Source of the DNA: Cudoniella acicularis
Lineage: Eukaryota; Ascomycota; Leotiomycetes; Helotiales; Helotiaceae
NCBI GenBank assembly: GCA_013054445.1
Contig: JAAMPI010000865.1
Location: 1 to 24,054, forward strand
DNA length: 24,054 bases
Reading direction: 5' to 3'
Positions within the stretch are counted from its first letter, which is position 1. The number at the start of each line of letters is the position of its first letter. The notes beneath the pieces are model-generated. The model saw nothing but the letters and a program-made list of their open reading frames with translations, ran no database searches and had not been told where the DNA came from. This document shows, one piece after another, positions 8,856 to 18,203 of the stretch. Position numbers and translations under genes: made by a program.

Positions 8856-11236
8856 ACGCAGTTCCCATCAATCGATGCGACACGATGATGTGAAGGGGTT
8901 TCACAGATGGATGGACTGTATGAACATATACCCTCACGACATGATCCATTAATGCTGCTTGGGCTTGGTGGGGAGAGTTTCAACTTACGCGTGCATGGCT
9001 TTCTTGCTTTTTTCCAATTCGGTTTTCGGGCGACGGAAAATATCTGGCGTCTGCTTCGCTGCTGCTTAGGATGGATTTCGCTTACGTCTGAGAGAAGGGC
9101 GTGCCGAATTTAATGAACTACGATGGATTTTACAACTAGAGTCTCTGTGTCTTCTTGCGTGCAGTTCTACCCTACATGTCCATATGTTCCAATTCTTGGT
9201 TTTGGTGTGGTAGTCCTCCCAGTCCCGATCTACTAAGCTTCCCTTTTGGATTTTCAAACAAAGGATCGATTTCACGGTTTAAAAATCTCGCACTCTTTCA
9301 AAGTCACCATCTATCAAAGAAAGTCATTGCTTTCACGAAAAAGCACCGGCGTTCCAGTTTCAGCCCTCAATGAGTGAATGCACCTTCTCGTACATTCAAG
9401 CGCGGAATCGACCTATAGATTATTCTGGAAACCCAACATAGTTGCATGGAATTTTAAGAGTTTCTACCTAAATCCCACATCTTCAAGAGAAATATGTTCC
9501 ATATTCCGCTCTATTACAATACCCAGGTCCAAAAAAGATCCAACCCCAAAATTTAATTTACAAATCAAGCCTCAATTCGTTACTAACTTAACACCTTTCA
9601 AATCAAAACCCAAAAATGAACCCTCAATGAGTCGGATTAGATTTTACTGCTATTGTTACTCACCTAAACCCCTTGTCTCAAGCCTGCCTGCCACGTACTA
9701 TTGTCTTTGGAAATATGGTCACGAGGCTGAATTGTTTCAAGTTATCTGTCTGGTGATGTGTCGTTTATCCCAGAGATCTGCCTTGTCTGACTATTTCTAT
9801 TTTCTTTTTTTATTTGGATTTATGTTAACTGGACCTAGTATCAAGCTGAACGATATGCTGCTTGGCACTGCTCCACAGGAGAGAGGGAGAGGGTGAGTAG
9901 AGTGCTGTTGAAATTGTACAGCGCAGGGAAGGGAAGTGAAGAGGGTGAAAGCAAGAGAAAATAAAATGGGATGCAGCTCAATACTGTGAAGCCGTGGAAG
10001 TCGACCACGCTTCTGAATTGATGGTTTAAATTTCCAGAATTGCAAGCTGTCATTTCATAGGCTCGAAATTGAAAAAAGTCTGGCCACGGTTGAATCGCAG
10101 AGGTTGGTTCAACGAGCGCAACAAGTTTTATCCACGAAGTTAGGAAGATCATTCCCATTTTCACTTGAAGACTTTTTGTCCACGTATATGAAGTCAAGCT
10201 CAAGACAGACTCGAAGTTAAAAGTATGCTAAAAGGTTCGACTGAATAACTAATATCTATTATCCAGCTTATGTATGATTCAAACATCGAGAGCCTTCCCT
10301 ATAAGTGATTCACAGTCACGATCAATGGCTACCAGCCAGTCTGGCGGCGCTCCTACCTCAACTGCTACTCGGGAAATAGTACTATATAAATCTAGAAGCG
10401 GAAAAGTTTCAAGTAGATAGTATATGAGGGTCGGAGAGGGGATAAGTTCATATTTACTTTTCAAACTAAGACATTTTTTACATTTCTCCACGCATTCTAC
10501 TTACAGGTTACGAAATCAGTGAATGAGCGAATGACCCTGGTGACCCTCCTATTAATATAGCAAACGACAGCCGAGTTCCCATCTGGGAGCACTGTCAATC
10601 CCCAAAGAAATCACCAGTCTCTTAATCGCCTCGTTGTATTTAAACCCTCCTCTCTCTACAGACCTAAACCTCTACAATGGCAATAATGCATGCAGGAACT
10701 TCAAGACGACCCCAAACGCTGCAACTTCTTTAGGAAGCCTGGCTTGGCGATGACTCCGAGTCAAATGATAAGACGGTGAGAGTGACAGCAGTATGGAAGG
10801 TGATAACGATAAAGGCGATAGAAATGAAACCATCGTAAGTGATTAGTTTTTTTCTTCTCTTGGCCCTGGCGTTACCAAGAGGTAATGATTGAAAACTCTT
10901 GAATAAGTCCTCAAAGTCCTTGCGCAAAGGTTAGAATTTCTTGTATTTACAGAAGAAATTAAACCCCGTTCATTCTAACCAATGTAACCATTCACATCCA
11001 TTCTCAGATTCTAGGTAGGCAAAATTTACTCTTAATTAATAAGGAACCCGTGAGCACTTGTCAGGAAGCCTAGAAATGTACTTTTGATATTTCCAAATCG
11101 AACTTGTTTGAGTGATGAGTTTGTAATTGTACATTTTCCTATTTGCCCTCCCAATTTTACATGATCATTATGCTCTGTAGCACAAATATTACTACAGGCT
11201 CATCAATATTGATACACACTAGACGAAGCCAGCCAT
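8856..11236. other. 2.4-kb region without a recognised gene
   Basis: All open frames here are short and unconnected by plausible splice sites. Composition is AT-rich with poly-A/T and CAAATCAAAACCC-like low-complexity stretches near 9,530-9,620. No tRNA-like B box with a matching A box and no rRNA was found; GGTTCGACTG at about 10,234 was considered and set aside. A non-coding RNA cannot be excluded by eye. The first 150 bases are probably the 3' UTR of the CYSTM gene, and the last ones the 3' UTR of PET127. Confidence 0.45.
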
Positions 11237-14200
11237 CTATTGTCTTCTTCCCTTTTCAGTCCACACTTCTTTACCCTTTCCCCCATTTTCTACATCTTTT
11301 ACAAATGTATGGTTGGTATTCAGAACCCTGAGAGGCTCCTTGGCCTCAATCTCTTGGAGATGCTTCCTATGCATTCTTCCCTTCTCGTTCAGCTTCTTGA
11401 TGTTTGCGATGTACCTGTTGTTCCACTCATTACTACTTTTATTCATCTTTCCCTTATCCAGAATGTTTCTGCGCCGTTGCTTGGACGCTTCGTAAAGCAG
11501 CCTCACTTTCTCTTGATCGCTGATTTCCGCCAATGCGTACTCAACCTTCCACTCTTCATCAGCTTCCAAGTTTTCTGGTCGATCGACGTACTTCCCATTG
11601 ACTTTGTTTCTGATAGTGAGATACATGGCCATAATAGGTGCTGGCGATTTATTATTCTGTTCCATTGCAGCTCGGGCGACTTCCGAAATCTTAGCGTGAT
11701 CGCCTTCCGTATCTGGACCGCCAGCTGCTATCGCTTCATCCGAAAGTAATTCTTGCTTTCCAACAAGTTGGTCTCCATCAGAGTCCACGGCTTCAGCGTC
11801 TCTTAAGCTGCCATCGTGAGTTTCTTCAGAAGTGACTTGATCGACATCCTTTGCGTTTCTTTCTTCGGTCGACATATTCGATCCATTAGTCGATCCAGCT
11901 TCATTCGCATCAGGTTGTATTTGGTGTGCTTCTCCTTCTTCGGTCTCATCTGCCATTTCAGGTTCATTTGCCAGCTCGACCGCATTCGTTGCTTCTACCT
12001 CGACAGAGTCATTTGACTCAATGTTCTCCGAGTCAGGATTGGACTTTCTAGACTCCTCAACCTCTTCACCTTCTTGCTCATCTACCTCCTCAACATCTTC
12101 TTCATCTCCTTGCTCATTTTCCTCCTCAATCTCCTCCTCATCTCCATGCTCATCTACCTCCTCAATCTCCTCATCTCCATGCTCATCTACCTCCCCCATT
12201 TCTTCCTCGTCCCCTTGCTCATCTTCCTCCTCAATGTCTTCCTGATCCGCATCCCCCTCGACGTCCCCATCCCAGACGCCAAGTGGTGATTCATCATCTG
12301 CACTCTCTTTGTCTCCCGTGTCACTTTCGTCTTTTTCAATACTCTGTTCGACTTTCTCTTGCAGGCTACTCCACTCGGCTTCCTTCTCTTCCTTGGTTTC
12401 TTCGTGCAGTCCAAGGACTCTTTTCTCAAATGCCTCAATCTTGGCTTTGTTGGAAGTTTGAATTTTCTCGATCATTGTCTCCTGCATCGGAGTTGCAAAT
12501 ATGTACATGTATGTGGCCTCATCGGTCTTACCCCTTGTTTCAAAATGCAGGCGTATAGACTGGTTCGGATATCTGGCAGTAGCTCGGTCGAGAACACGAT
12601 TCATTAGTTCCAAACTGAGCTTGAACTCTTGGTCCCCGATTTCGGTATTTTCGGTCCCGTGAAGTGCGTAGTCCATTTCGGGTAGACTGATATATTGAAA
12701 CCCAAAAATTCGCTCAGTATTATGAAACGCGACAAAAATACCATCCATGCGGCCCATTCTGACTTGAAGCGAGTACTTCAAAAAGGCAGCTCTGATCATA
12801 TCGTAATACTCTCGTTCAAACGATTCCCACGCGCCATAGCGGCCACGGATTTCGTATCCACGACCTTCTTCATACTGTGATGTATCCATTCGGATAGAGA
12901 CGACCGCCCTGGTTTTCAGATCGAACATACCAGTTCCAGGAATTCTTGGATCGTGGGCATCAAGTTGAGATCTCATCAGAAAGTCGCCCATTGTAGTGTA
13001 ATGATATGCTTCAGGCTCATTGCGTGCTGCATCAGAAACTGTTTCGGGGCTGTTCTTGCTGTACTTTTCGTAGTCCTTCGTGGAGAGAGTAAGCAATTTT
13101 TCCATCGACATACCAAGCATGCTTAGGACGTTTGCAGTGTCATATTCCTTATCCGCATCAATAGCGTAAACTCCATCTCTCCAACGCAAGAATATGGACG
13201 AAGGACCACGTTGCAAAGAAGTGAATGAGTTCCATTCAGCAGGGAAGTTTTTGGACAAGATACCTGTGTTGATTGGGCGCCATTGTGATAAAAGATAATG
13301 AAAGTGAGAGAGTGCCGATGTCATGCTTGAAGTTGATCCAGTGTACTTCTTTTTCTCCTCCAGGGCAGTTTTTAGCAGCGTTTCGTCGCGAGATGAAGTG
13401 ATAAAATTCTTCAAAAGTGTGAAGTCAAACTCGGAAACGGGCATGATCTCTTGCAAGTATGGGTCAAAATTAAACACCCTGGAGCGTGGATCCTGTAGAT
13501 GGTATACCCCCGGATTAAATAAAACCCTTTCGAGGCCGTATGACAATGATGGGACAGGTGGCTGCTCCTTGTTTACTGGGATAAGTTTGAGATTTTCCGT
13601 GCTGATGGTCTCAATTTCATGTCGTTCCATGCCTTTTTTCTGGTTGGGGGTTCCTGCGGGCTGACCAACAAGTCTTCGAGAAACGTTACCAGATCTCTTA
13701 CCATACTCCTTTGGGAAAACTAATTTCGAATTTAATTGTACCTTTCTGATATTGAGGGATGAATAATCACCTTCGAGGTACCTGACACTGCGTAAAGGTC
13801 TAACCTGCATAGCTTCTTTGATGGAACGGCTTTTTATTTTACTGCGTCCAGTAGGCCTTTTCGCGGTCGTGAAGATGCGTGGTTTCTTCTTGGTTTCCGG
13901 CTTGTCGTCGGTGGCCTGAGGTTCCTTCACTGCCTCTGATTTATCGTCGCTGGGTAGCTTTTTTGAGAGACGGGGTTTCTTCGCTGCCTTTGGCTTTTCG
14001 TCGGCAGGTGGGTTTTTCGAGGCACGAGGTTTCTTCGCTGCCTTTGGAATCTCTTCGAGGGGCAGCTTTCCCTCCGCAGCCAGCCTTCCATTCTCGATAA
14101 TTTTAACAAGAGCGTCTCTGATGGACGATTCTCCGATGTTATTGATATGCTCCTCAAGTTGCTTGTTCCAAACAGCTGAATGCTTGGACTTTTTTGCCAC

Positions 14201-14851
14201 TTTCGTATTCGACTTAGCAAGTATTCGTTTGACAAGAACAGGCACTGAGACGGTATTCGACCCATCCTGGGAGCTCTCGGGCGATGCTTCCAGCTCTGAA
14301 GATATTTTGGCTTTTTGATTGGCAGTCCTTTTCGCTTTGTTTTCAATCGCCTTCATCCTGTCCAATTTCCTACGTCTCATATTCCGATTTTGGCTGGCGG
14401 TCAAATTCGAGGTATTTGCCTTGTCTTGGGAAATGGTTTCTTCGGCGATTTCGTTCTGCCCATCACTTTTGGGTTTGGCGGGAGATTTCGACTTTTGTTT
14501 CTTGGGTTCGGATGGGGTGTCGTTGCTATCTTCTAGTAAAGCGGATTTCAAGTCTATTAGTTCTCGCCTCGAGAATTTTTTTGCGCCTCGCTTTTTAAAG
14601 CCATCACCTCGCGTCTCAGACGAAGTTTCCGACTTCTCAGTGCTTGCACTGTCTTCTTTGCCTTCGTTTTGCCCATTGTGTGTTGTAGAGAAAGGGGCCG
14701 AACTGGAAGGTGCAGCCGCGACCTGCAACACGCGATTTCCAGCGAAGCGCGACAATTGTGGCTCGGAGGATTTGCGAAGGCTGCATAAACAAGAAGTGCA
14801 GATGTATGAGTTTGTGGCCCTTGGACTCCGACGGGACAATGATGAGAACAT
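11237..14851 (-). CDS. PET127: Pet127-family mitochondrial RNA-processing protein
   Basis: A single exon of 1,204 residues. In yeast, Pet127 sits at the mitochondrial inner membrane and acts in 5'-end trimming and turnover of mitochondrial RNAs; the family belongs to the PD-(D/E)XK nuclease fold and a Candida member is a 5'-3' exoribonuclease (established knowledge). The N-terminus (MFSSLSRRSPRATNS, later SAPFSTTHNGQ) is a typical arginine/serine-rich mitochondrial presequence. Residues about 60-430 are lysine-rich and disordered, with repeats of the KAAKKPRxSK type near 264-324. The conserved core starts near 439 (GLERVLFNPGVYHLQDPRS) and runs to about 775. It includes FDLKTRAVVSIR, with D644 and K646 fitting the nuclease D-x-K motif, and GRMDGIFVAFHNTERIFGFQY. 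A second charged region at about 855-935 is a tandem acidic repeat, and a helical tail follows. Yeast Pet127 is about 800 residues, so this copy is enlarged by low-complexity additions. Confidence 0.9.
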   Translation of the reverse strand: MFSSLSRRSPRATNSYICTSCLCSLRKSSEPQLSRFAGNRVLQVAAAPSSSAPFSTTHNGQNEGKEDSASTEKSETSSETRGDGFKKRGAKKFSRRELIDLKSALLEDSNDTPSEPKKQKSKSPAKPKSDGQNEIAEETISQDKANTSNLTASQNRNMRRRKLDRMKAIENKAKRTANQKAKISSELEASPESSQDGSNTVSVPVLVKRILAKSNTKVAKKSKHSAVWNKQLEEHINNIGESSIRDALVKIIENGRLAAEGKLPLEEIPKAAKKPRASKNPPADEKPKAAKKPRLSKKLPSDDKSEAVKEPQATDDKPETKKKPRIFTTAKRPTGRSKIKSRSIKEAMQVRPLRSVRYLEGDYSSLNIRKVQLNSKLVFPKEYGKRSGNVSRRLVGQPAGTPNQKKGMERHEIETISTENLKLIPVNKEQPPVPSLSYGLERVLFNPGVYHLQDPRSRVFNFDPYLQEIMPVSEFDFTLLKNFITSSRDETLLKTALEEKKKYTGSTSSMTSALSHFHYLLSQWRPINTGILSKNFPAEWNSFTSLQRGPSSIFLRWRDGVYAIDADKEYDTANVLSMLGMSMEKLLTLSTKDYEKYSKNSPETVSDAARNEPEAYHYTTMGDFLMRSQLDAHDPRIPGTGMFDLKTRAVVSIRMDTSQYEEGRGYEIRGRYGAWESFEREYYDMIRAAFLKYSLQVRMGRMDGIFVAFHNTERIFGFQYISLPEMDYALHGTENTEIGDQEFKLSLELMNRVLDRATARYPNQSIRLHFETRGKTDEATYMYIFATPMQETMIEKIQTSNKAKIEAFEKRVLGLHEETKEEKEAEWSSLQEKVEQSIEKDESDTGDKESADDESPLGVWDGDVEGDADQEDIEEEDEQGDEEEMGEVDEHGDEEIEEVDEHGDEEEIEEENEQGDEEDVEEVDEQEGEEVEESRKSNPDSENIESNDSVEVEATNAVELANEPEMADETEEGEAHQIQPDANEAGSTNGSNMSTEERNAKDVDQVTSEETHDGSLRDAEAVDSDGDQLVGKQELLSDEAIAAGGPDTEGDHAKISEVARAAMEQNNKSPAPIMAMYLTIRNKVNGKYVDRPENLEADEEWKVEYALAEISDQEKVRLLYEASKQRRRNILDKGKMNKSSNEWNNRYIANIKKLNEKGRMHRKHLQEIEAKEPLRVLNTNHTFVKDVENGGKGKEVWTEKGRRQ
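12060..12260 (-). repeat. coding minisatellite: about five acidic 11-13-residue repeats in PET127
   Basis: On the minus strand the frame encodes imperfect repeats of the form EVDEHGDEEIEE, DEQGDEEEMGE, NEQGDEEDVEE and DEQEGEEVEE. On the plus strand this appears as repeated CTCATCTACCTCCTCAATC and TCATCTCCATGCTCATC words. Repeat length is a multiple of three, so copy-number change keeps the reading frame. Such tracts commonly vary in length between strains. Confidence 0.85.
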
Positions 14852-15398
14852 CGAGAATACGGTGGCTGGCGTTGTGAATAGAAGGCTTCGTTCGCAAATA
14901 CCAAACTTTTTTTTCGAGGCTGCAATTTTAGCTCGCTTTATCGACAGGGTCGAACAGCCTCGCGCTCAGGGGCTCGGTTGCATTAAATAATGATACGCGA
15001 GCATCGGTGAGTTTCTCAAGGCCATCTTAAGCCACAACAAATTAAACCCTTAAATTTCAGGGCAGGGTTCCGACCTCTTGAACTNTTTTTTTAAAAAATT
15101 TCACACTGTGTGGTTAACTAAGTATGATTTCAAGAGTCCAGTTTCTACAAATGGACAACAATGACATGAGATGCTAATGCAGCAAGGCAATACAGAACGT
15201 TCTTTGAGCCTGAACCCATTCTATTGACAGTTGACCTTTTCCGATGACGCTAGAAAGCAAGCAAATGGGTATATGATACGCCGAGCACGCCTATACCTTG
15301 ATATAGCAAAGCCTGCCCATAAATAATCTCGAATTTTGACCACCCACCCCCGAAAAGCGCCCATGCCCGAGCCCTATCATTTGTTAAACCACGAGCTC
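14852..15398. other. intergenic: PET127 promoter and MAU2 3' region, with one undetermined base
   Basis: No gene is seen. The base at 15085 is recorded as N inside a T-run followed by A-run (ACTNTTTTTTTAAAAAATTT), probably a homopolymer that could not be called. The region between two minus-strand genes should contain the MAU2 terminator on the right and the PET127 promoter on the left. Confidence 0.5.
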
Positions 15399-17892
15399 TC
15401 AAGGCTCGGGCACAGCTATCTGTGCAAATTTCAATGCCTGTTCGAAAACTGACTTCGCTTCTGTTGGCTTGCCCTGGACTTCAAGACATTGGGCAAGCAA
15501 GCCAAAGGCCACGCCCTTCCAAAGAACGTTTCCACTTTTATTTGCGTGGATAAACGCAGCCTGGGCGCTTTTCTCGGCCTGACTTCCTACCACATTAACA
15601 AAGAAGCTGTTGCACATGATATTTAGAATAATGCATAATAATTGAGTATTAGCAGTGGATTTCGCCATCTCTAAAGCAGCTCCCAAAAGCGCCTTGATGA
15701 GAAAAAGCTGCGTTGGCGGATTGGTCGATACGGTCGCCGTGATGAGATTGAAGGCAGCTTGAATGTCCTTATTTAGATGCTTCTCGCAAAAGGGCTGAAG
15801 CTTGGCTACCAAGGCAGTGTTCGTTTCAATATTTTTTCGACTGGGCTCTTGGAGAATCCACAGAGAATTTATAGCAGCTAGAAGTCCAAAGTCGCGCTCA
15901 ACTTGGTCTGATGAAGTTGAATTGGATCCCTTTGCAGGCACGAGGTCGAATCTCTGATCCTGGAAGATTTTCAAAGCAATGCCGTGATCCCCGCGGCCTT
16001 GGTGGTACACACCTGTCAAATACAATGCAAGGCTTTGCAAAGGTCCAGACAGTGTGATTTCAAACTTTTTGGTTATTGGCTCAACCTCATCAACGTGGCG
16101 TTTGACTTCGGCCCAGTTTGATAGTGCTGCCGCGCAGCACGCAAAATGTAAACGGTAGCAGCATAACATGTGCCCCCGCCATTGGCGATCCGATACGAGA
16201 TTAGGAAGTAAGCCCGATGGCGATTTGCATGTATTTGTGTCGCCTAGGATTTCACTAGTTAGCGACAAAAATAAAAGCTGAAGAAAGAGGGAAATCACTT
16301 GTCAAGATGCTCAACCCACTCTCTAAATACTTGAAGGTTTTCTGATCATTGGGATACCTATGAAGCAGAATCTCCCCACAAAGTAGATTGCTTAAAGTGT
16401 CAGTAGATCCGGTAAATAATGAGGATTTGAAACTCACCCAATTGCAAAAGCATCTCTCTGGTTGAGAAACGACATCATTAGGTTGTCCCGGCCATCCTGC
16501 CCAATTCCAAGGATTGATCTCGTGTCATGACTGACGGTTGACGAGCTTTTTGGCGTCCTGTTTATGGGAATGGCTATAATATCATCCACCCACTTCGAAT
16601 CCTTGAGACACTCATCCATCATCCCCTGCAAGTCTTTCAGCTTATCAAGCATCTGGTGGACATTCCCTTGCCTTATACTGCATGTTACATCGATCATATG
16701 GGACAACCCATTCAGTTGCGGTATGCTCCTACCAACATCCAATTGATAGGTTCGTGCCGCAGCGATAGCTCGCTGAACGTGCTCCGTAGAATCGGGACTA
16801 GCGGATCTCAAATGAATCATTGCTTCCATCAGCGAGGCGGTTAGATGTATAGCACGATCGCTCTGTCTTGTAGCAAGTTCCGAGACTTTCTGTAGATTTT
16901 GTATCGCAGCATGGCTGTCTGCGGGATTGCCAGATTCTAATGCGTAGGAAGCTCGGAGAAATCGCAGCGCATATACCCAGGAAAAATGCTGATAACTTTA
17001 AAATTCATCAGCAAATTCATTTATGGCTTAGTGGTCTAACTTACGTTTCGGCTTCCGAAATATATCCATCCAGGGCCTTCATCGATGCTTTAGGATTCTT
17101 TTTGGACATAATTTGTGCCAGGAGATATTGCATCGCATATTTGAGGTCGAAATAGTGGTTCTGAAGCTTTTATTAGACCTTTTCAAGACATACGGCAACA
17201 AGGCATACCCTTTCACATAGGGCTATCCCCTTACTCAAGGTTATCTCGGCTTCCATGGTGTTTTCCGTTTCTTCATAAAGCACACTGGCATATCGCAACC
17301 TCACGTTTGCTTCGAGTCTTGGTGGTAGCCTAACACGTTTCAAGGCCGCATCCAAACACCCCAGTCCCGTAGCAATCAACTTTTCATATTCCTCGATGTT
17401 CGCGGGAGTCATAGAGAGGGAGAGGGAGGGTGCAAGTTTGTGGGCTGCGTCGAAATATTCCTCCGCGAGCGAGAGTAACAGCATTGATCGATCGGCCTGG
17501 ATGTCGCCAGGTGACGGTGCCATTCTTACGGAGTTCTTGAAGCTTGGGGTAGAGGCCTTGTGGTTGAGAGATATCGAGTGGAGAGGAGGAGTGTGCGCCG
17601 GCGGTTGCTGGAAGAGCTGGGAAGGGTGTATGTATTGAGGCTGGACCACTTGAGGTTGAACTGTAGGCGGCGTATAGTATTGGTTATTCGCATACTCTGG
17701 TGTGCCCTGATGTCGAGGGCTGTTCTGGTTCCAATACTGAGGGCGATTCGTAGGGGTTGGATAGGGTGACTGTGACTGCTGCAGGCGGTTTGGAACATAT
17801 TGTGAACGCGTCTCCTGAGCACCGTTGATACTCGGGGGGTCGTGCCCCGCCCAGTAACCATTCCCAGGCGCTGGACCACCTTGATACGACAT
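15399..17892 (-). CDS. MAU2: cohesin loading factor subunit Mau2/Scc4
   Basis: Five exons on the minus strand: 17892-17209, 17160-17045, 16995-16438, 16390-16299 and 16243-15399, giving 764 residues. Introns are 47-55 nt; the branch sites CTAAC, CTGAC and CTGAT are visible and every phase closes. Mau2/Scc4 binds the N-terminus of Scc2/NIPBL and directs the loader to chromatin, where cohesin is put on DNA. The N-terminal 125 residues are Pro/Gln/Tyr-rich and disordered, as in other filamentous fungi. From LLSLAEEYFDAAHKLAP onward the protein is a helical TPR-like superhelix: CLDAALKR, ARLRYASVLYEET-like VRLRYASVLYEET, HFSWVYALRFLRASYALES, QRAIAAARTYQLDVGRS, WRGHMLCCYRLHFACCAALS-like segments, and a final LLAQCLEVQGKPTEAKSVFEQAL. 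The weakest junction is intron 4 (16298-16244), whose donor reads GTGATT. The gene is divergent from the hydrolase gene at 18,204, with 311 bases between starts. Confidence 0.82.
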
Positions 17893-18203
17893 GATTTATA
17901 TCTTGCTTCCTCCGCGCGAACTCAATCCTCAACTCTGGACGTCGAAACGAGCCACTGGCACTCTCCAACCCACGGGCCGGGGGCTCACCGGCTTTGGGTT
18001 TATGCTGACAAAGCGTGCATGAGCGGGGCCGAGGCACAACTGGAGGTGCCCACCTACCTAACCTGGGTAGGTACTTCGTACTGTAAGTGCAGCGCCCCCT
18101 TCAGCAGGGATCAAGCAAACCTCAACGTTGCAGTACTTTGGTTTGTTTTCAAATTCTCTACACTTTTTTTTTCTGACGCCTCGATATCAAGTCAAATCAA
18201 ATC
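17893..18203. promoter_or_regulatory. shared divergent promoter of MAU2 and the hydrolase gene
   Basis: The 311 bases between the two start codons must carry both promoters. An inverted motif, ACCTACC-TAACCT-GGGTAGGT, spans 18052-18072, roughly mid-way. A T-rich tract (CACTTTTTTTTTCTGACG) lies about 40 bases before the hydrolase start and is typical of a fungal transcription-start or leader region. Assignment of function to the palindrome is inference. Confidence 0.5.

Noticed and set aside
10228..10245. GGTTCGACTG, a possible tRNA B box
   Set aside because: No A box, no acceptor or anticodon stem could be paired around it on either strand.
11240..12607. Long plus-strand frames rich in Ser/Phe/Leu opposite PET127
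   Set aside because: They are mirror images of the PET127 coding strand; their composition (runs of SSS, CSS, LLIFLL) is what the acidic repeat gives when read backwards.
15085..15085. N as an assembly gap
   Set aside because: A single undetermined base between T and A runs looks like a base-calling ambiguity, not a joined gap; no frame or gene is affected.
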